64,000 nt of DNA from Nematostella vectensis (lineage: Eukaryota > Cnidaria > Anthozoa > Actiniaria > Edwardsiidae), in NCBI RefSeq assembly GCF_932526225.1, contig NC_064040.1, positions 16,849,994 to 16,913,993 on the forward strand. Reading direction: 5' to 3'. Below are positions 47,069 to 56,541 of this stretch, one piece after another (the first letter of the stretch is position 1; each line of letters begins with the position of its first letter). A program made the translations under genes and the position numbers. The notes beneath the pieces were generated by a model. It did not search any database, was not told the origin of the DNA, and saw nothing but the letters and a program-made list of their open reading frames with translations.

Positions 47069-47725
47069 ATGGGGGAACCTCAAGGAAGTACCAGTGCCCA
47101 GCCTGACAAACAACTTGCTCAAGAACTTGCCCGAGAACCTGGCAAACAGCGTCAAGAACCTGCACGTACGCCAGTGGCTGCGCTCCCGGCAGCGGCGCGC
47201 GACGCGCGAATCACGAGCCCCGAACCGCCCGCGACCCGACCTCACCCTGGACGAGTCGAAGCCGGAAGGCGCTTGGCAAAGTGGAACCGAATCAACAGAG
47301 CGAAGAAAGAGGTGCTTCGTGTCGCCGCTGCGCAGCAGCTGCCGGTAACCCCGGGGCCGAGCGAGCCGCAGCCGGGGCGGCGCTTGCGCGCCGACGATGC
47401 GGCAAGCGCTGGCATGCCTTCGGCACACACACCTGCCCCGGAGAGCAACTCTGCCTGGTCGGCCAGCTCGACCATCGGGCTCGTTGTTCTTCTAGTGTCA
47501 TTGATCGGCCTCTACACACGTAGGCGGGAGCTAGCTGCCGCGTTCACGCGCACACCAGCTGGTGGCCCCGGGGCCGAGCGAGCTGCCGATCCGCACTCAG
47601 CGGCCGACGGCGGGGCTCCGCCCACAAGGCCACCGCTGGCGGCCACCGCCCGGACGGGCACCAAGGAGCGCGCTCCGGCGACAGCGCTTCGCGTCCCCGG
47701 GTCTCGGCTGCTATCCATGGAGTAA
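47069..47725 (+). CDS. Viral-element single-pass membrane protein, 219 aa
   Basis: First ATG at 47,069. The N-terminal 60 residues are Gln/Pro/Ala-rich and probably disordered. A basic helix (PGRVEAGRRLAKWNRINRAK) follows, then a clear transmembrane helix (STIGLVVLLVSLIGLYT) and a Pro/Ala-rich tail. Such short membrane proteins with a GRRLAKWNR-like motif occur, as far as I recall, in related elements. The low-complexity ends mean the exact limits are uncertain. Confidence 0.55.
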   Translation: MGEPQGSTSAQPDKQLAQELAREPGKQRQEPARTPVAALPAAARDARITSPEPPATRPHPGRVEAGRRLAKWNRINRAKKEVLRVAAAQQLPVTPGPSEPQPGRRLRADDAASAGMPSAHTPAPESNSAWSASSTIGLVVLLVSLIGLYTRRRELAAAFTRTPAGGPGAERAADPHSAADGGAPPTRPPLAATARTGTKERAPATALRVPGSRLLSME

Positions 47726-47769
47726 GCAGACATTTAGACACGAGAGTGCACTCCACCCATATCCGCACG

Positions 47770-47994
47770 ATGTCGACGACGCAGCAGAGCAAGATTGCAA
47801 AGACCATCACCGACGCCGCAGTCATAACCGGCCTCGTCGCCGGTATCGGCTGGGTTGGGCGCAAGGTCTTACGCGAGGACTTCACCAAAGATCCTTCCGC
47901 GAACGCCATGAACTACGCAAAAATGACTGCCGCCGTCGCAGGTGCTGTCGCTTTGAAGGGTTACCTTGAGGACCAGAAGATCCTGCCCATGTAG
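47770..47994 (+). CDS. Small viral-element membrane protein, 74 aa
   Basis: ATG at 47,770 is preferred over in-frame upstream codons because it begins the compact MSTTQQSKIAK. Hydrophobic AAVITGLVAGIGWVGRKVL is followed by DPSANAMNYAKMTAAVAGA and a DQKILPM end. Two short hydrophobic helices are predicted. The protein type is recurrent in cnidarian genomes to my memory, with function unknown; a virion inner-membrane or minor structural role is an inference. Confidence 0.6.
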   Translation: MSTTQQSKIAKTITDAAVITGLVAGIGWVGRKVLREDFTKDPSANAMNYAKMTAAVAGAVALKGYLEDQKILPM

Positions 47995-48012
47995 TGTACC
48001 GTGGTACATGTA
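47995..48012. terminator. Short inverted repeat between two viral-element genes
   Basis: TGTACC GT GGTACA, lying just after the stop codon of the 74-aa gene. It could mark a transcript end, but six-base arms are weak evidence. Confidence 0.3.
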
Positions 48013-48079
48013 GGCCGTGTATTAAACTCGTGCGCGCCTTGCGCATACATACAGCACGTGGAGCGTGCTTCGCATAAAC

Positions 48080-48493
48080 ATGGCCTCTGTCGCGATTTTG
48101 ATTGGCGGCGCCGTCCTGAACGCGACTACTTTCGTTGGTGGCAACTACCTCGCAAAGTTCCTGTCGAACGATGAGAGCCCCGCCTTAGCCGAGAAGGAGA
48201 GGCACGACAAGGCCCTAGAGAAATACCAACAAGACTATGGACGCTACCAACAGCGGCGACAAAAAATCCTCGATTGGCAAGCTCAAAGTCGCGAGAGAGG
48301 GTCCCTCGCAAAGCAGAACTTCACCGACACCGACTACGCGCTCAAACTCTACAACCAGACCACCCTGGAGTCGATGCGGGCCCCCGAGCTGTCCGACTAC
48401 TACGTCCCCAGCAAAACGCAGAAGAACGCCGAGTTGGCGTACATGAGCGCCGGCGCTCTCGCCATCGGCTACGCAGCTAGCCGCTTGCTGTGA
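48080..48493 (+). CDS. Viral-element protein with N-terminal hydrophobic segment, 137 aa
   Basis: ATG at 48,080 (MASVAILIGGAVLNATTFVG, a signal-anchor-like helix). A charged helix (RHDKALEKYQQDYGRYQQRR) and a conserved-looking LSDYYVPSKTQKNAELAYM follow, with a small hydrophobic C-terminus (AGALAIGYAASRLL). It is the last gene at the right side. Topology suggests both ends at a membrane. Function unknown. Confidence 0.6.
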   Translation: MASVAILIGGAVLNATTFVGGNYLAKFLSNDESPALAEKERHDKALEKYQQDYGRYQQRRQKILDWQAQSRERGSLAKQNFTDTDYALKLYNQTTLESMRAPELSDYYVPSKTQKNAELAYMSAGALAIGYAASRLL

Positions 48494-48504
48494 TGCAGCT
48501 GCCA

Positions 48505-48585
48505 TCGAAACGCGTATACGTGCGTATGCGTCTAGGCGGCCTTTTTCCATGCTGCGCGTATACGTGTACGTATACGTACGCCGAA
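48505..48585. other. Alternating CGTATACG-rich stretch at the right side of the viral element
   Basis: CGCGTATACGTGCGTATGCG and CGTATACGTGTACGTATACG occur about 50 bp apart. These alternating purine/pyrimidine runs are partly palindromic. It lies between the last viral gene and the LINE remnant, and may be part of the element end. Confidence 0.45.
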
Positions 48586-48639
48586 GGCTGAGCAGACGGC
48601 ATCCGCCTGTTGAAGACTGATTCCCCCGTTGGCCTTCTT

Positions 48640-49110
48640 CCATTCTCTGGTCATGAAAGGGGCGTCTTTTTCCCTTACTTGCATTTTCTTAATTGGCATG
48701 TGCTTGTCTATGATTCATACCATCGCACTTTGCCAGCGCTTATAGTATTCTTCACTGCTTGGCGCGTCTTGCTCTAGGCGTCCATCTTTTCTTGAAGGTC
48801 GGCTCTCAGGGAGTCTCGGTCGAGGTTCTTGGAGCTCCTAAAGGATATCATCTTTGCTGGATGGTGCTTAGCGTGATTTTAAAAACGCGTAGGTCATCTG
48901 GTGATCCAAGCACGATTACACCTGCCTTGTCAAACATCTCTGGCTTGTTTGTAAGTACAACATCAAGCAGAGCTTCCTTTCTCGTGAGTTCCTTTATTAA
49001 GCATTCCAACTGGTAGACGTCTCCAGGTCGTTCAGGATCTTCCACCCTCTCGTATTAAGCTTTAGTCTGTCAAGATTTAGATCACCGGTTGTGATTGTGT
49101 GACAGAGCCC
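48640..49110 (-). mobile_element. CR1-like LINE endonuclease fragment
   Basis: Minus-strand frames give TTGDLNLDRLKLNTRGWKIL, then ECLIKELTRKEALLDVVLTN and KPEMFDKAGVI (end of the endonuclease domain), then IDKHMPIKKMQVREKDAPFM and TREWKKA (endonuclease/RT linker). Frame breaks show it is inactive. It ends at about 48,640 and has the same strand and family type as the RT fragment at 39,635-39,935. Confidence 0.75.
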
Positions 49111-49178
49111 AGGAGTGAACAACGTTCAGTTCTTCCTGGTAGGTCCAATCATACTACGAATGAAGATACATAAATGAT

Positions 49179-49532
49179 TTACATTATGTTTCTGCTGTAT
49201 GTAAAGACACTGAAAAACACAATTTTAGGTGTCAATGATGCTAAAGAGATCTGTTTGGTAGCAAAAAGGGCATGCTTAACAGCTTTTAGGTCTAAAGAGT
49301 CTCTAGAGGACAGGGCAAAAAGACTTGCAAACGACTGACCCCGCAGGTAGATAGACTTAAGCCGATAAGCCCACTGGCCTCCCCTTTCCCTAAGCTGAGC
49401 CTCAGAGTTACACTTATCTATAAGTTGTACCATAACATTATTAAGACCTAAATGATTGTAGCAATGAAAATGTTGATTGATAAGGTCATTCTTAACTCTT
49501 TCACCAACCGGTAAACTAGGGTGCTCTGCCAC
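49179..49532 (-). mobile_element. Possible Penelope-like element GIY-YIG-tail remnant
   Basis: A 117-codon open stretch contains NQHFHCYNHLGLNNVMVQLI and LRERGGQWAYRLKSIYLRGQ. This resembles the conserved region following GIY-YIG endonucleases in Penelope-like and related retroelements (HF, then LRxRExxWIxxLxTxxPxGLN). It starts without a clear 5' signal. The similarity is short and from memory. Confidence 0.4.
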
Positions 49533-49534
49533 CG

Positions 49535-50600
49535 TAATAAGAAATTCTGGAGATGTAGAGCAAATAGGAGTACTATCAAGGGGGCCATGAGGTGGCCTGC
49601 CATTATGCCAGATATAATTATTATATATATATTTTTTTTTTGAAAAAGAATTACAGAAATAGTATTGTAGGCTATTTTCCGGTTATTCCGGTTAAATAAT
49701 TGTTTGATTGTATATAATTATTTGATTAGTTTACCTTTCTTTTATTTAACTAGATCAATTAATTATTAATAATCAATAATCAAGGTGAAATTAAGTAGAA
49801 TAAAATAGTTAAAAGACTACAATGAAAATGCAGGGTGGCAAAAACAAGTTGGACTCGAGTCGCCCGCAAACTGAACCAACGCGCTCAGTCAACAATGCAC
49901 TTAGAACCCACTGGTAGAAAAACTCCAAGCAGTATTACACAACAACGCAATCCGACCGCAATCACTAACTCTTTGTCATCAACCCAACTGTGACTGGCCT
50001 ACCGTGAGACTGACACAACAACAGCGCATCGCAATCAGGGCTCAGAAAAATATGCAAATCCTTCGCAGAATTTACAGGCGACTGATTTCGGAGCTGAATA
50101 AATTATTGTTTGTAAGTGAAGAATTATCCAAAATATCACTTAAGCTTATGGTGAAAACACGAAGTACAGTTTCAAACACAAGAAAACTAAGCCGGAAAAA
50201 CAGGAGACAACGTGGGAAGTCAGTTTTTGTCGTAGGACAAAACAGTGTGACAGAGTCACAACAGTAAAAATATAGAAATGGCGGGAAAGACTCACGAAGT
50301 GCAACCAGTTTAGTCAAGAAAGGCTACAGGAGAAACCTTATGGCAAAAGAAAACCCTCTTGTATTACCTTATGACCCTTCGCCTGTGATATTTGTGATAC
50401 TCATGCGACTTCAATGATGCAACGCTGCTTTCAAGAAATCCAAAAAATTTCAATTTTCAATACGCGAATTTCTGCCTTAAAATAAACTAATATTGCTATT
50501 CTCCAACTCTTCTATATAGTCAGTAAATGAGAATGAATGTTGTAATGGTTTGATGTCTGGCGAAATACCTTGAAGGCTCCACAACTCTCCACCTCGCGCT
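49535..50600. other. Gene-free AT-rich stretch
   Basis: It contains an AT-rich run at 49,610-49,790 with TAATTATTAATAATCAATAA. An open frame at 50,004-50,267 is basic and low in complexity with no family resemblance. No exon is supported. Confidence 0.5.
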
Positions 50601-50626
50601 AACAGTCAGCAGTTCACCAGTCAGCA

Positions 50627-51159
50627 TTTCCGCTTAATACATGGCACCGCGATTGTGTTTATCGAAGGAATAACTTTAGGCGGGAAAAAATCGGCCTCTG
50701 CTGAAAACTCTACTCACCTTTCTTTTACACTCCATGGCCGCCGACCTCCACACTCAACAAAGCTTGTATAAATGACAAGTTACTATAGCTTTTTCCGCGT
50801 AATACATGGCACCGCGATTGTGTTTATCGAAGGAATAACTTTAGGCGGGAAAAAATCGGCCTCTGCTGAAAACTCTACTTACCTTTCTTTTACACTCCAT
50901 GGCCGCCGACCTCCACACTCAACAAAGCTTGTGAAAATGACAAGTTACTATAGCTATTTCCGCTTAATACATGGCACCGCGATTGTGTTTATCGAAGGAA
51001 TAACTTTAGGCCGGAAAAAATCGGCCTCTGCTGAAAACTCTACTCACCTTTCTTTTACACTCCATTGCCGCCGACCTCCACACTCAACAAAGCTTGCGAG
51101 AATGACAAGTTACTCTAGAAATTTCCGCTTAATACATGGCACCGCGATTGTGTTTATCC
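50627..51159. repeat. 165-bp tandem repeat, three full units and a partial one
   Basis: Units start at 50,628, 50,793, 50,958 and 51,123 (TTCCGCTTAATACATGGCAC). Each contains TTTAGGCGGGAAAA (altered to GGCCGG in the third) and CCATGGCCGCCGACCTCCAC. The period is divisible by three, so an apparently open 130-codon frame runs through it. I regard that as a by-product. Confidence 0.95.
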
Positions 51160-51699
51160 AATAGAATCCTGTGATTATGAACTACCAATCAGGACAAGGT
51201 ATGCTACCAAGGTTTTCCCGCCAAAAATAATATTGCCCGCAGGGCTGACTCTGGGATACCTGATTGTAGTGTCCGGGCTACCTGTGTTTTGACCAGGCTA
51301 CCTGTGTAAGGAGTATATTATAGGATGTTTGTTTGTTGTAAAGCGGATGGTCGAGACATATAATAATCAGTTGTGTTTACAAATGCTATACTGATGGTTT
51401 GCATTTTTAATTTGAGCCCGTGTTTTGTATGACAAAAACGCTAGACTTTAACGAGTGCAGAGCTCCATAAAAAGGAGCAAAAAAGATCAGATCAAGTTCG
51501 AAATAATGTCTTTTAAGACATGTTTTAAAAAACATCAATAGTGCAAAAACAACTAAATTTTCAATCTGCTTTGGTGACTAGATAGATAAGAAATCGCAGA
51601 GGCTATTTTCATTAACTATTTTGCCGGTACGAAGTCTGATGTACTTTCAATCCTCCGGGGTAATCAGTAGTCGCCCTGTCAAAAACTACGTCAGTCTTT

Positions 51700-51740
51700 T
51701 CTGCGTATATAAAGGACTCCTGGCATAATTTCAGGGCCTT
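51700..51740 (+). promoter_or_regulatory. TATA-like core promoter candidate
   Basis: CGTATATAAAGGACTCC at about 51,702-51,718 is a good TATA-box match with an expected start 25-35 bp downstream. A donor-like CTTGTAAGG follows at 51,783. The P2X7-domain gene begins 1.1 kb to the right on the same strand and could use it through a spliced leader exon. There is no direct evidence of use. Confidence 0.3.
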
Positions 51741-52198
51741 TTGACACATCTTCGCAAGCCGATAAGTCCTTTTTCGATATTCTTGTAAGGAGAGCCGCTT
51801 GAGTGATGGTCTTTAAAGGGTTCCTAATACGTCGCCGAAGCTTCTTGTTGGGGGTTTAGTTTGTGTCTTTTCTATGGTGCGCTATATTCTTACTTTCCAT
51901 TTCAGCATGTTCTACACTGGCGTTTACTAGAGAATTTTTCTTCGAGCACATGTAATGTATTCAGCCATTTGTTTTGGTCTTTCACGTGGTTGGTCTTTCA
52001 GTACCTTTTACGCCTTTCTTAATTCTAGGCTTGCCGCTTAAGATAGCTTTAAGCTTCTTTTTGTTATTTTATTCGTTTTTATTTGCTCATGTTCATCTAT
52101 TTGTTTGTCTAGAACCATTTCAGAACCCTGTTTTTTTCCTTCTAGATAGCGCTGTCAGTACAGCTTTGTTTATAGCCTAGGCTATTAGCATTTATGTC

Positions 52199-52330
52199 TA
52201 GCCAATAGTTATGAGGGTGGTTATAAGCCAATCCTTATGAGGGCTGTCTGAAGCCAATTGTTACGAGAGCTGTCAGAAGTCAACTATTATGAGGGCTGCT
52301 GGAAGGCAATTGTTATGAGGGCTGTAGAAT
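52199..52330. repeat. Degenerate tandem repeat of about 31 bp
   Basis: Four or five copies of a unit like AGCCAATTGTTATGAGGGCTGTC, each varied. They lie upstream of the P2X7-domain gene. Non-coding. Confidence 0.7.
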
Positions 52331-52846
52331 CTAAATATAGAGCGTTGTCAGATAAGTGGACCACTTTTTTCTCTAAGCATTGGCTCGCCTATGATAGCCG
52401 GCAGGTATGGTTTATTTTAAGTGATGACGTCATTTGGCTGTTCTCGTATTAGTTTGAATATATATGGTTACGCAGTGTTAAAGTGGCTCTTTCACTTCTA
52501 CAGACACCTGAATAGCCTTAAAATATAATTATTGATCTCATATCCATCGAAAAAATCACTGAAATCCATCAAAATATCTTTTTTGGTGAATTTTCAAAAT
52601 TCCCGCTTCTTTACACTTTTTTGCTACACCCTATCCGACAGCATGTAAACCGGCTCAATACAATTAGCCAATCATAGCGAGGTAAAAACAATAGGCTTTC
52701 CAACCACTTCCGGTTGTGACGTCAAAACAGGAACCCAAAATCTCACACTTCCAAGTAGTTCTTAGTTACTAGCAGTACGGATAGCTTTGAGCTAGAGAAA
52801 AATAAGATACGATCTCCTTAAAAACGTGCTATTTTTATCGCAAACG

Positions 52847-54033
52847 ATGTCAACTGATGATGATTCGTCCACTGCATCATCATCTGCTTATAAACCGAGT
52901 TCCCAATCAGATACGAATGAGTTTGAGCCGGGCGCTGGACCTTCGAATCAGATAGAAAGTGACTCGGAATCGGAAGAGAACGGATATGCTGGTGAGCCAT
53001 TAGCCGATCCAGAATGGCTGCTCACCCACGAAACTAAACAGGAACAAAAGAGAGAGATGGAAGAAGATCTCAATAAACGACTCACGAAAGCACGAGATGG
53101 CGAATGGTACGAACTACTCGGTAGTTGGAATCTCATACCTCGTTGCCTTTGACTAGTTAGGTCGCTGAGTTGTGATACCAATATTTACCTATGTTTTTTC
53201 ACTAGGTGTAAATACGAAAATTGTAACACGGAATTCGTAAGAAATATTAACGAATGTTATTGCTGTACTGAGTTAGAGGGCTGCGTGGAAGCACTGCAAA
53301 GCGATCTTGTTGTACAAGATTTAGAACCATGCACTAAACTAAAGTGCGTAACCGAACACCCAGGATTTGCTCCGGTGTGCCTGGAGAAATGGAGCCTGAG
53401 AATGGCAGCAAAAAAGTTGCGCCGAAGAGATAAGGAAACATACAAGCAGACCGGGACAGAAGAAAGGTATGTATTCCTTTTAGAAGCGCAATTATTATTC
53501 ACTGGCTACTTGGCGCGTTTTGCTTTTCCTTCTAATTTGTTCTTTGTTATGATATGGCATTATAAACAAGTTCTGATCCGCGCAAACACCAAAATCATTG
53601 CTTTTGTAAAAATAATAATTTCTAGTCATATCTTATTTCTTTAAGACACAAAATTTATTCTACTCTTGATGCTTTTGCTGGAACTAAAAAGCCCATTACT
53701 AGCTTTCATGTTAGAGTTCGTGATTAGGGTACACATGGCGCCAGCTCTGTAATATCATGTTCTTGTTGCATAAATCAAATAGATAAATCATGTTCAAATA
53801 GATCTTGTCTTGTATGTGATTTTCCCTTGAAATCTATTCCACCTCTAACCGCTGCTCGCTTTTATTACAGACTGCTCAGGGCTTTAGCCTACAGGGAGTT
53901 TACTAGGCTAATTTATGGAATCATGGGAAGGAAAATAATTCCACTACCTGCATGTGCATACCATGCCATACGCCGGACATTTCCAATGGCTGAAGATGAT
54001 GACGGTGCTGGTTTTGAACTAAGAGATGATTAA
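52847..54033 (+). CDS. P2X7-like intracellular-domain protein, three exons, 227 aa
   Basis: Exons 52847-53106, 53206-53466 and 53871-54033 join in phase (2, 2). The N-terminal 70 residues are Ser/acidic-rich and disordered. The rest matches the C-terminal ballast domain of P2X7 receptors: WCKYENC, ECYCCTELEGC, KCVTEHPGFAPVCLEKWSLR, then AYREFTRLIYGIMGRKIIPL, PACAYHAIRRTFP. The cysteine-rich part binds zinc in P2X7. There are no channel transmembrane helices, so this is a free-standing cytosolic or nuclear protein of a family expanded in cnidarians and molluscs. Its ligand is unknown; guanine-nucleotide binding is known for the P2X7 domain. Confidence 0.8.
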
Positions 54034-54795
54034 TTCCCATTTATTTTCGTTGTTCATTGATTTGGATATTGGAATTATTTCCATGTGTATGTTTTATTTA
54101 TTATTGGTGCTTTCAGTTAAAGAAACTCTCCCGAATTGTTATCGATTCAAGTACAAATCGTTATAAGGTGGTAGGCAAAGACAATGCTTTTTCTTTACAT
54201 CAATTTCAGTTGCCAGTTATTTATTTATTTTTAAGTGCAAATAACTAAACAATGAATTCTATTTCTATTTCCTTACATATGTTTAAAAAATTGAACCCCA
54301 AATTAATTATAATAAATTGAATTTTTATAGCTGACAGTCTACAACACATTTCACAGAATGTAGAGTGGTTGTCATTAATCCATGAATCAAGTGTACATAT
54401 GATATTTACTTGTATAAGCACTGCAGCACTCTTATTATTTTCTGCCTTCTAATGAGAAAAGTCTCAATCTATTTCTAAATCTATTTTTGATTTCTGGGAC
54501 AGGTGGAGATATTCTTGTGACCTTTCATAGGAAAATGGCAAGTGGTGCACCGTCTCTCTTTGCCACTTACAGCTGCTACTTGTCTTGGGGGTTCTAAAGA
54601 AACTATAAAAGTGAAAGACTGGAATTAGTTAAATATCTTTTACCCAACCTCATGCATACATGCATAAATGTTTAACTTGCCAAAGACACATGGCTAAGTT
54701 AGGCTATATGGCTTGTCTATACACATATGCTTTTGAGTTCAATCATAATTCTGTACTGCTAACCAGTAGAGTAGAAAGAGAGAGAAAAATCAAAC

Positions 54796-56118
54796 CTGGA
54801 GCAACTGGTTGTTCAGTAGGGGGCACATCTGTGATGGTCATTTTTTGTCTCTTTGAATGCCTTTCCAAGGCCACCTCTCTTGACTCTCTCTCCATCATAG
54901 AGACCATTGGCGCTGGTGTCAGCTCCTGTAGTTCATTTATTGCTGAAGCCAGCTCATCTTCACTCGATTGTAGCAGGAACATGTACAGTTCATCTACATA
55001 GTTTGCAATAAATTATTTGGTTGGATTGATAATTGTTTTCAATTCAAAGGCCTTTAGCTTTTACTAGTTATGTATTTTCTTGGTATTAGAACATTAAACT
55101 CATCAACGCTAGATGAGTTGGCGGGCCGGTGCCCAATGGAGATTGCCATGTCACATCAGAGTAAAACATAAATAGATTCAGAGATATATTGATATTGGGA
55201 TTTGATCATTATAAAAATCTAACAAACCTCAGGTACAGATGTGGTGTTATCAAAGGGTTCAATCTCAGTGTCACTTTCAGCAGTGGCTACAGCAGTCTAT
55301 AAAAAAGTGTAGCAAAAACATATATAAAGAAATAAAATAGGAGTTTTTATAATAAAAAAAAACCCTGACTTACCTCAGGCGCGGATGAAGTTGACGGGAT
55401 GGCCCACGTGTCAGGCATAAACAAACCAGTGCTAACATCAGTCTGCAAAATAAATACAGCAAAATATAGGGTCAGAGCCTAAACATAGTGAAGATGAAAC
55501 AATCACCCACGAAAAATACTGATACACGGAGATTATCAATGTAAAAGACTTGCTAAGACTCTGCTGAGGTGCAGATGAAGGGATGGCCCACGTGCCAGGC
55601 CCAAACAAACTCTCTGCGCGTTCCTCTGTGCTTTCACCCTCTAAACAATTGAAACCATTTGCAAGTTTATAGACTTGAGTATGGCGAACTAATCGCTTAC
55701 GAAATCTCTTTTTCTGTCATGTACGATAAATTTGTAAATATAGATATCAACTCACCATTCTTTTGGTGCGTTTTGTTGGGGGAGCTGTCTCCTCATCTTT
55801 CCTTCTCATATGCACGGTCGGCCAAACAGACACGCCGAAATCGTCTACTTTCAGTCGCTTTTTCCTCACCTCACCAGCATACACGTTTGGAAAATCGTTC
55901 GGCAAAAAGTGCTTTGAGCAGATCGATGCAGTTGTACCTGGCTTCCATACTCGATTCCCCTTTGCCTGTCTTTTAAAATTCACGAAATCGATCCAGCGCC
56001 TTCTAAGACTCTTTGCCTCGGGTCGGTCGTCACCATAAAATGGTATCAGATGCAGGGATATCCCTTCTTTTTGCGACGGTACATTGCCACAACCGAATAC
56101 AATGCACCGATTGGGCAT
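54796..56118 (-). CDS. THAP zinc-finger protein, partly resolved exons
   Basis: First exon 56118-55756 (121 codons) starts MPNRCIVFGCGN and contains the THAP C2CH module: the cysteine pair in RCIVFGCGN, LRRRWIDFVNF, SICSKHFLPNDF. It ends in basic KRTKRM before a GTGAGT donor. THAP domains bind DNA and occur in transcription factors and P-element-type transposases. Probable downstream exons: 55442-55374 and 55296-55228 (both 69 bases, phase 0) and 54993-54796 (acidic-helical, ELASAINELQELTPAP). Phases between the last two do not agree, so at least one exon is missing. A GTWAIPSS phrase near 55,590 resembles DTWAIPST in the 55,374-55,442 exon, suggesting exon duplication. Confidence 0.65.
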
Positions 56119-56465
56119 TTTCGTCGATCAAAAACCTTTTTTCTACGTAAAAAATATGTAATAAATCGCAATGGTTTCGCTATGGTCTTGTAGAAGTCGC
56201 ATGAACGTTGTTGTTTTGAGAATGTGCGAGTCACTTCCGTTCCTGATATGACGTAAACCCCTCGTTCCAGTCATCCTCGGCACGTTTGTTACCGCGTGGA
56301 GACTGATGCTGATCGAAAATGAAAAAGTGCGAGTCCATGAGAAATATTGAAAAAGTTTAAAAATACGCCAAAAATGGAACTCGTTGCTACGAAACGTCGT
56401 TACTACAAAGTGGAAATTTGCTACGTTGGCACAAATAGTCTAATTTTGATAAGTAGTCTACGACA

Positions 56466-56541
56466 CGCCACCGTGGCAAAGTGGTTAGCATCGATGCTTG
56501 TCTCGCTGTATCACCGGGTTCAAATCCCTATCCAGGCGGCG
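56466..56541 (+). tRNA. tRNA-like sequence, 76 nt (pseudogene or SINE head)
   Basis: Contains an A-box-like TGGCAAAGTGGTTAGCA and a perfect B box GGGTTCAAATCC. The ends CGCCACC and GGCGGCG pair at six of seven positions, and the total length is exactly 76. A GTC would sit in the anticodon loop (TTGTCTC), as in tRNA-Asp, but the anticodon and T stems pair poorly. More likely a decayed tRNA or a tRNA-derived SINE than a working gene. Confidence 0.4.

Larger units (their letters stand above)
40080..48600. mobile_element. Endogenous DNA-virus-like element (virion-assembly gene block)
   Basis: About 8.5 kb of intronless, tightly packed, GC-rich coding DNA inside AT-rich, intron-rich host DNA. It contains an A32/FtsK-HerA-type packaging ATPase next to a candidate jelly-roll capsid protein, a damaged possible minor-capsid gene and several small proteins with membrane segments, on both strands. 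That combination is characteristic of the polinton/adintovirus/polinton-like virus group. No DNA polymerase, integrase, helicase or protease was recognised, so placement is tentative. Similar proteins are, to my memory, widespread and uncharacterised in cnidarian genomes. At least three genes carry breaks. Confidence 0.7.

Noticed and set aside
47544..47969. Overlapping frames on both strands at the right of the viral element
   Set aside because: Compositional shadows; the chosen frames have clear membrane helices and ATG starts.
39935..48640. Terminal inverted repeats and target duplication of the viral element
   Set aside because: Both ends were compared by eye; only weak G-rich similarity was seen, so no boundaries are claimed.
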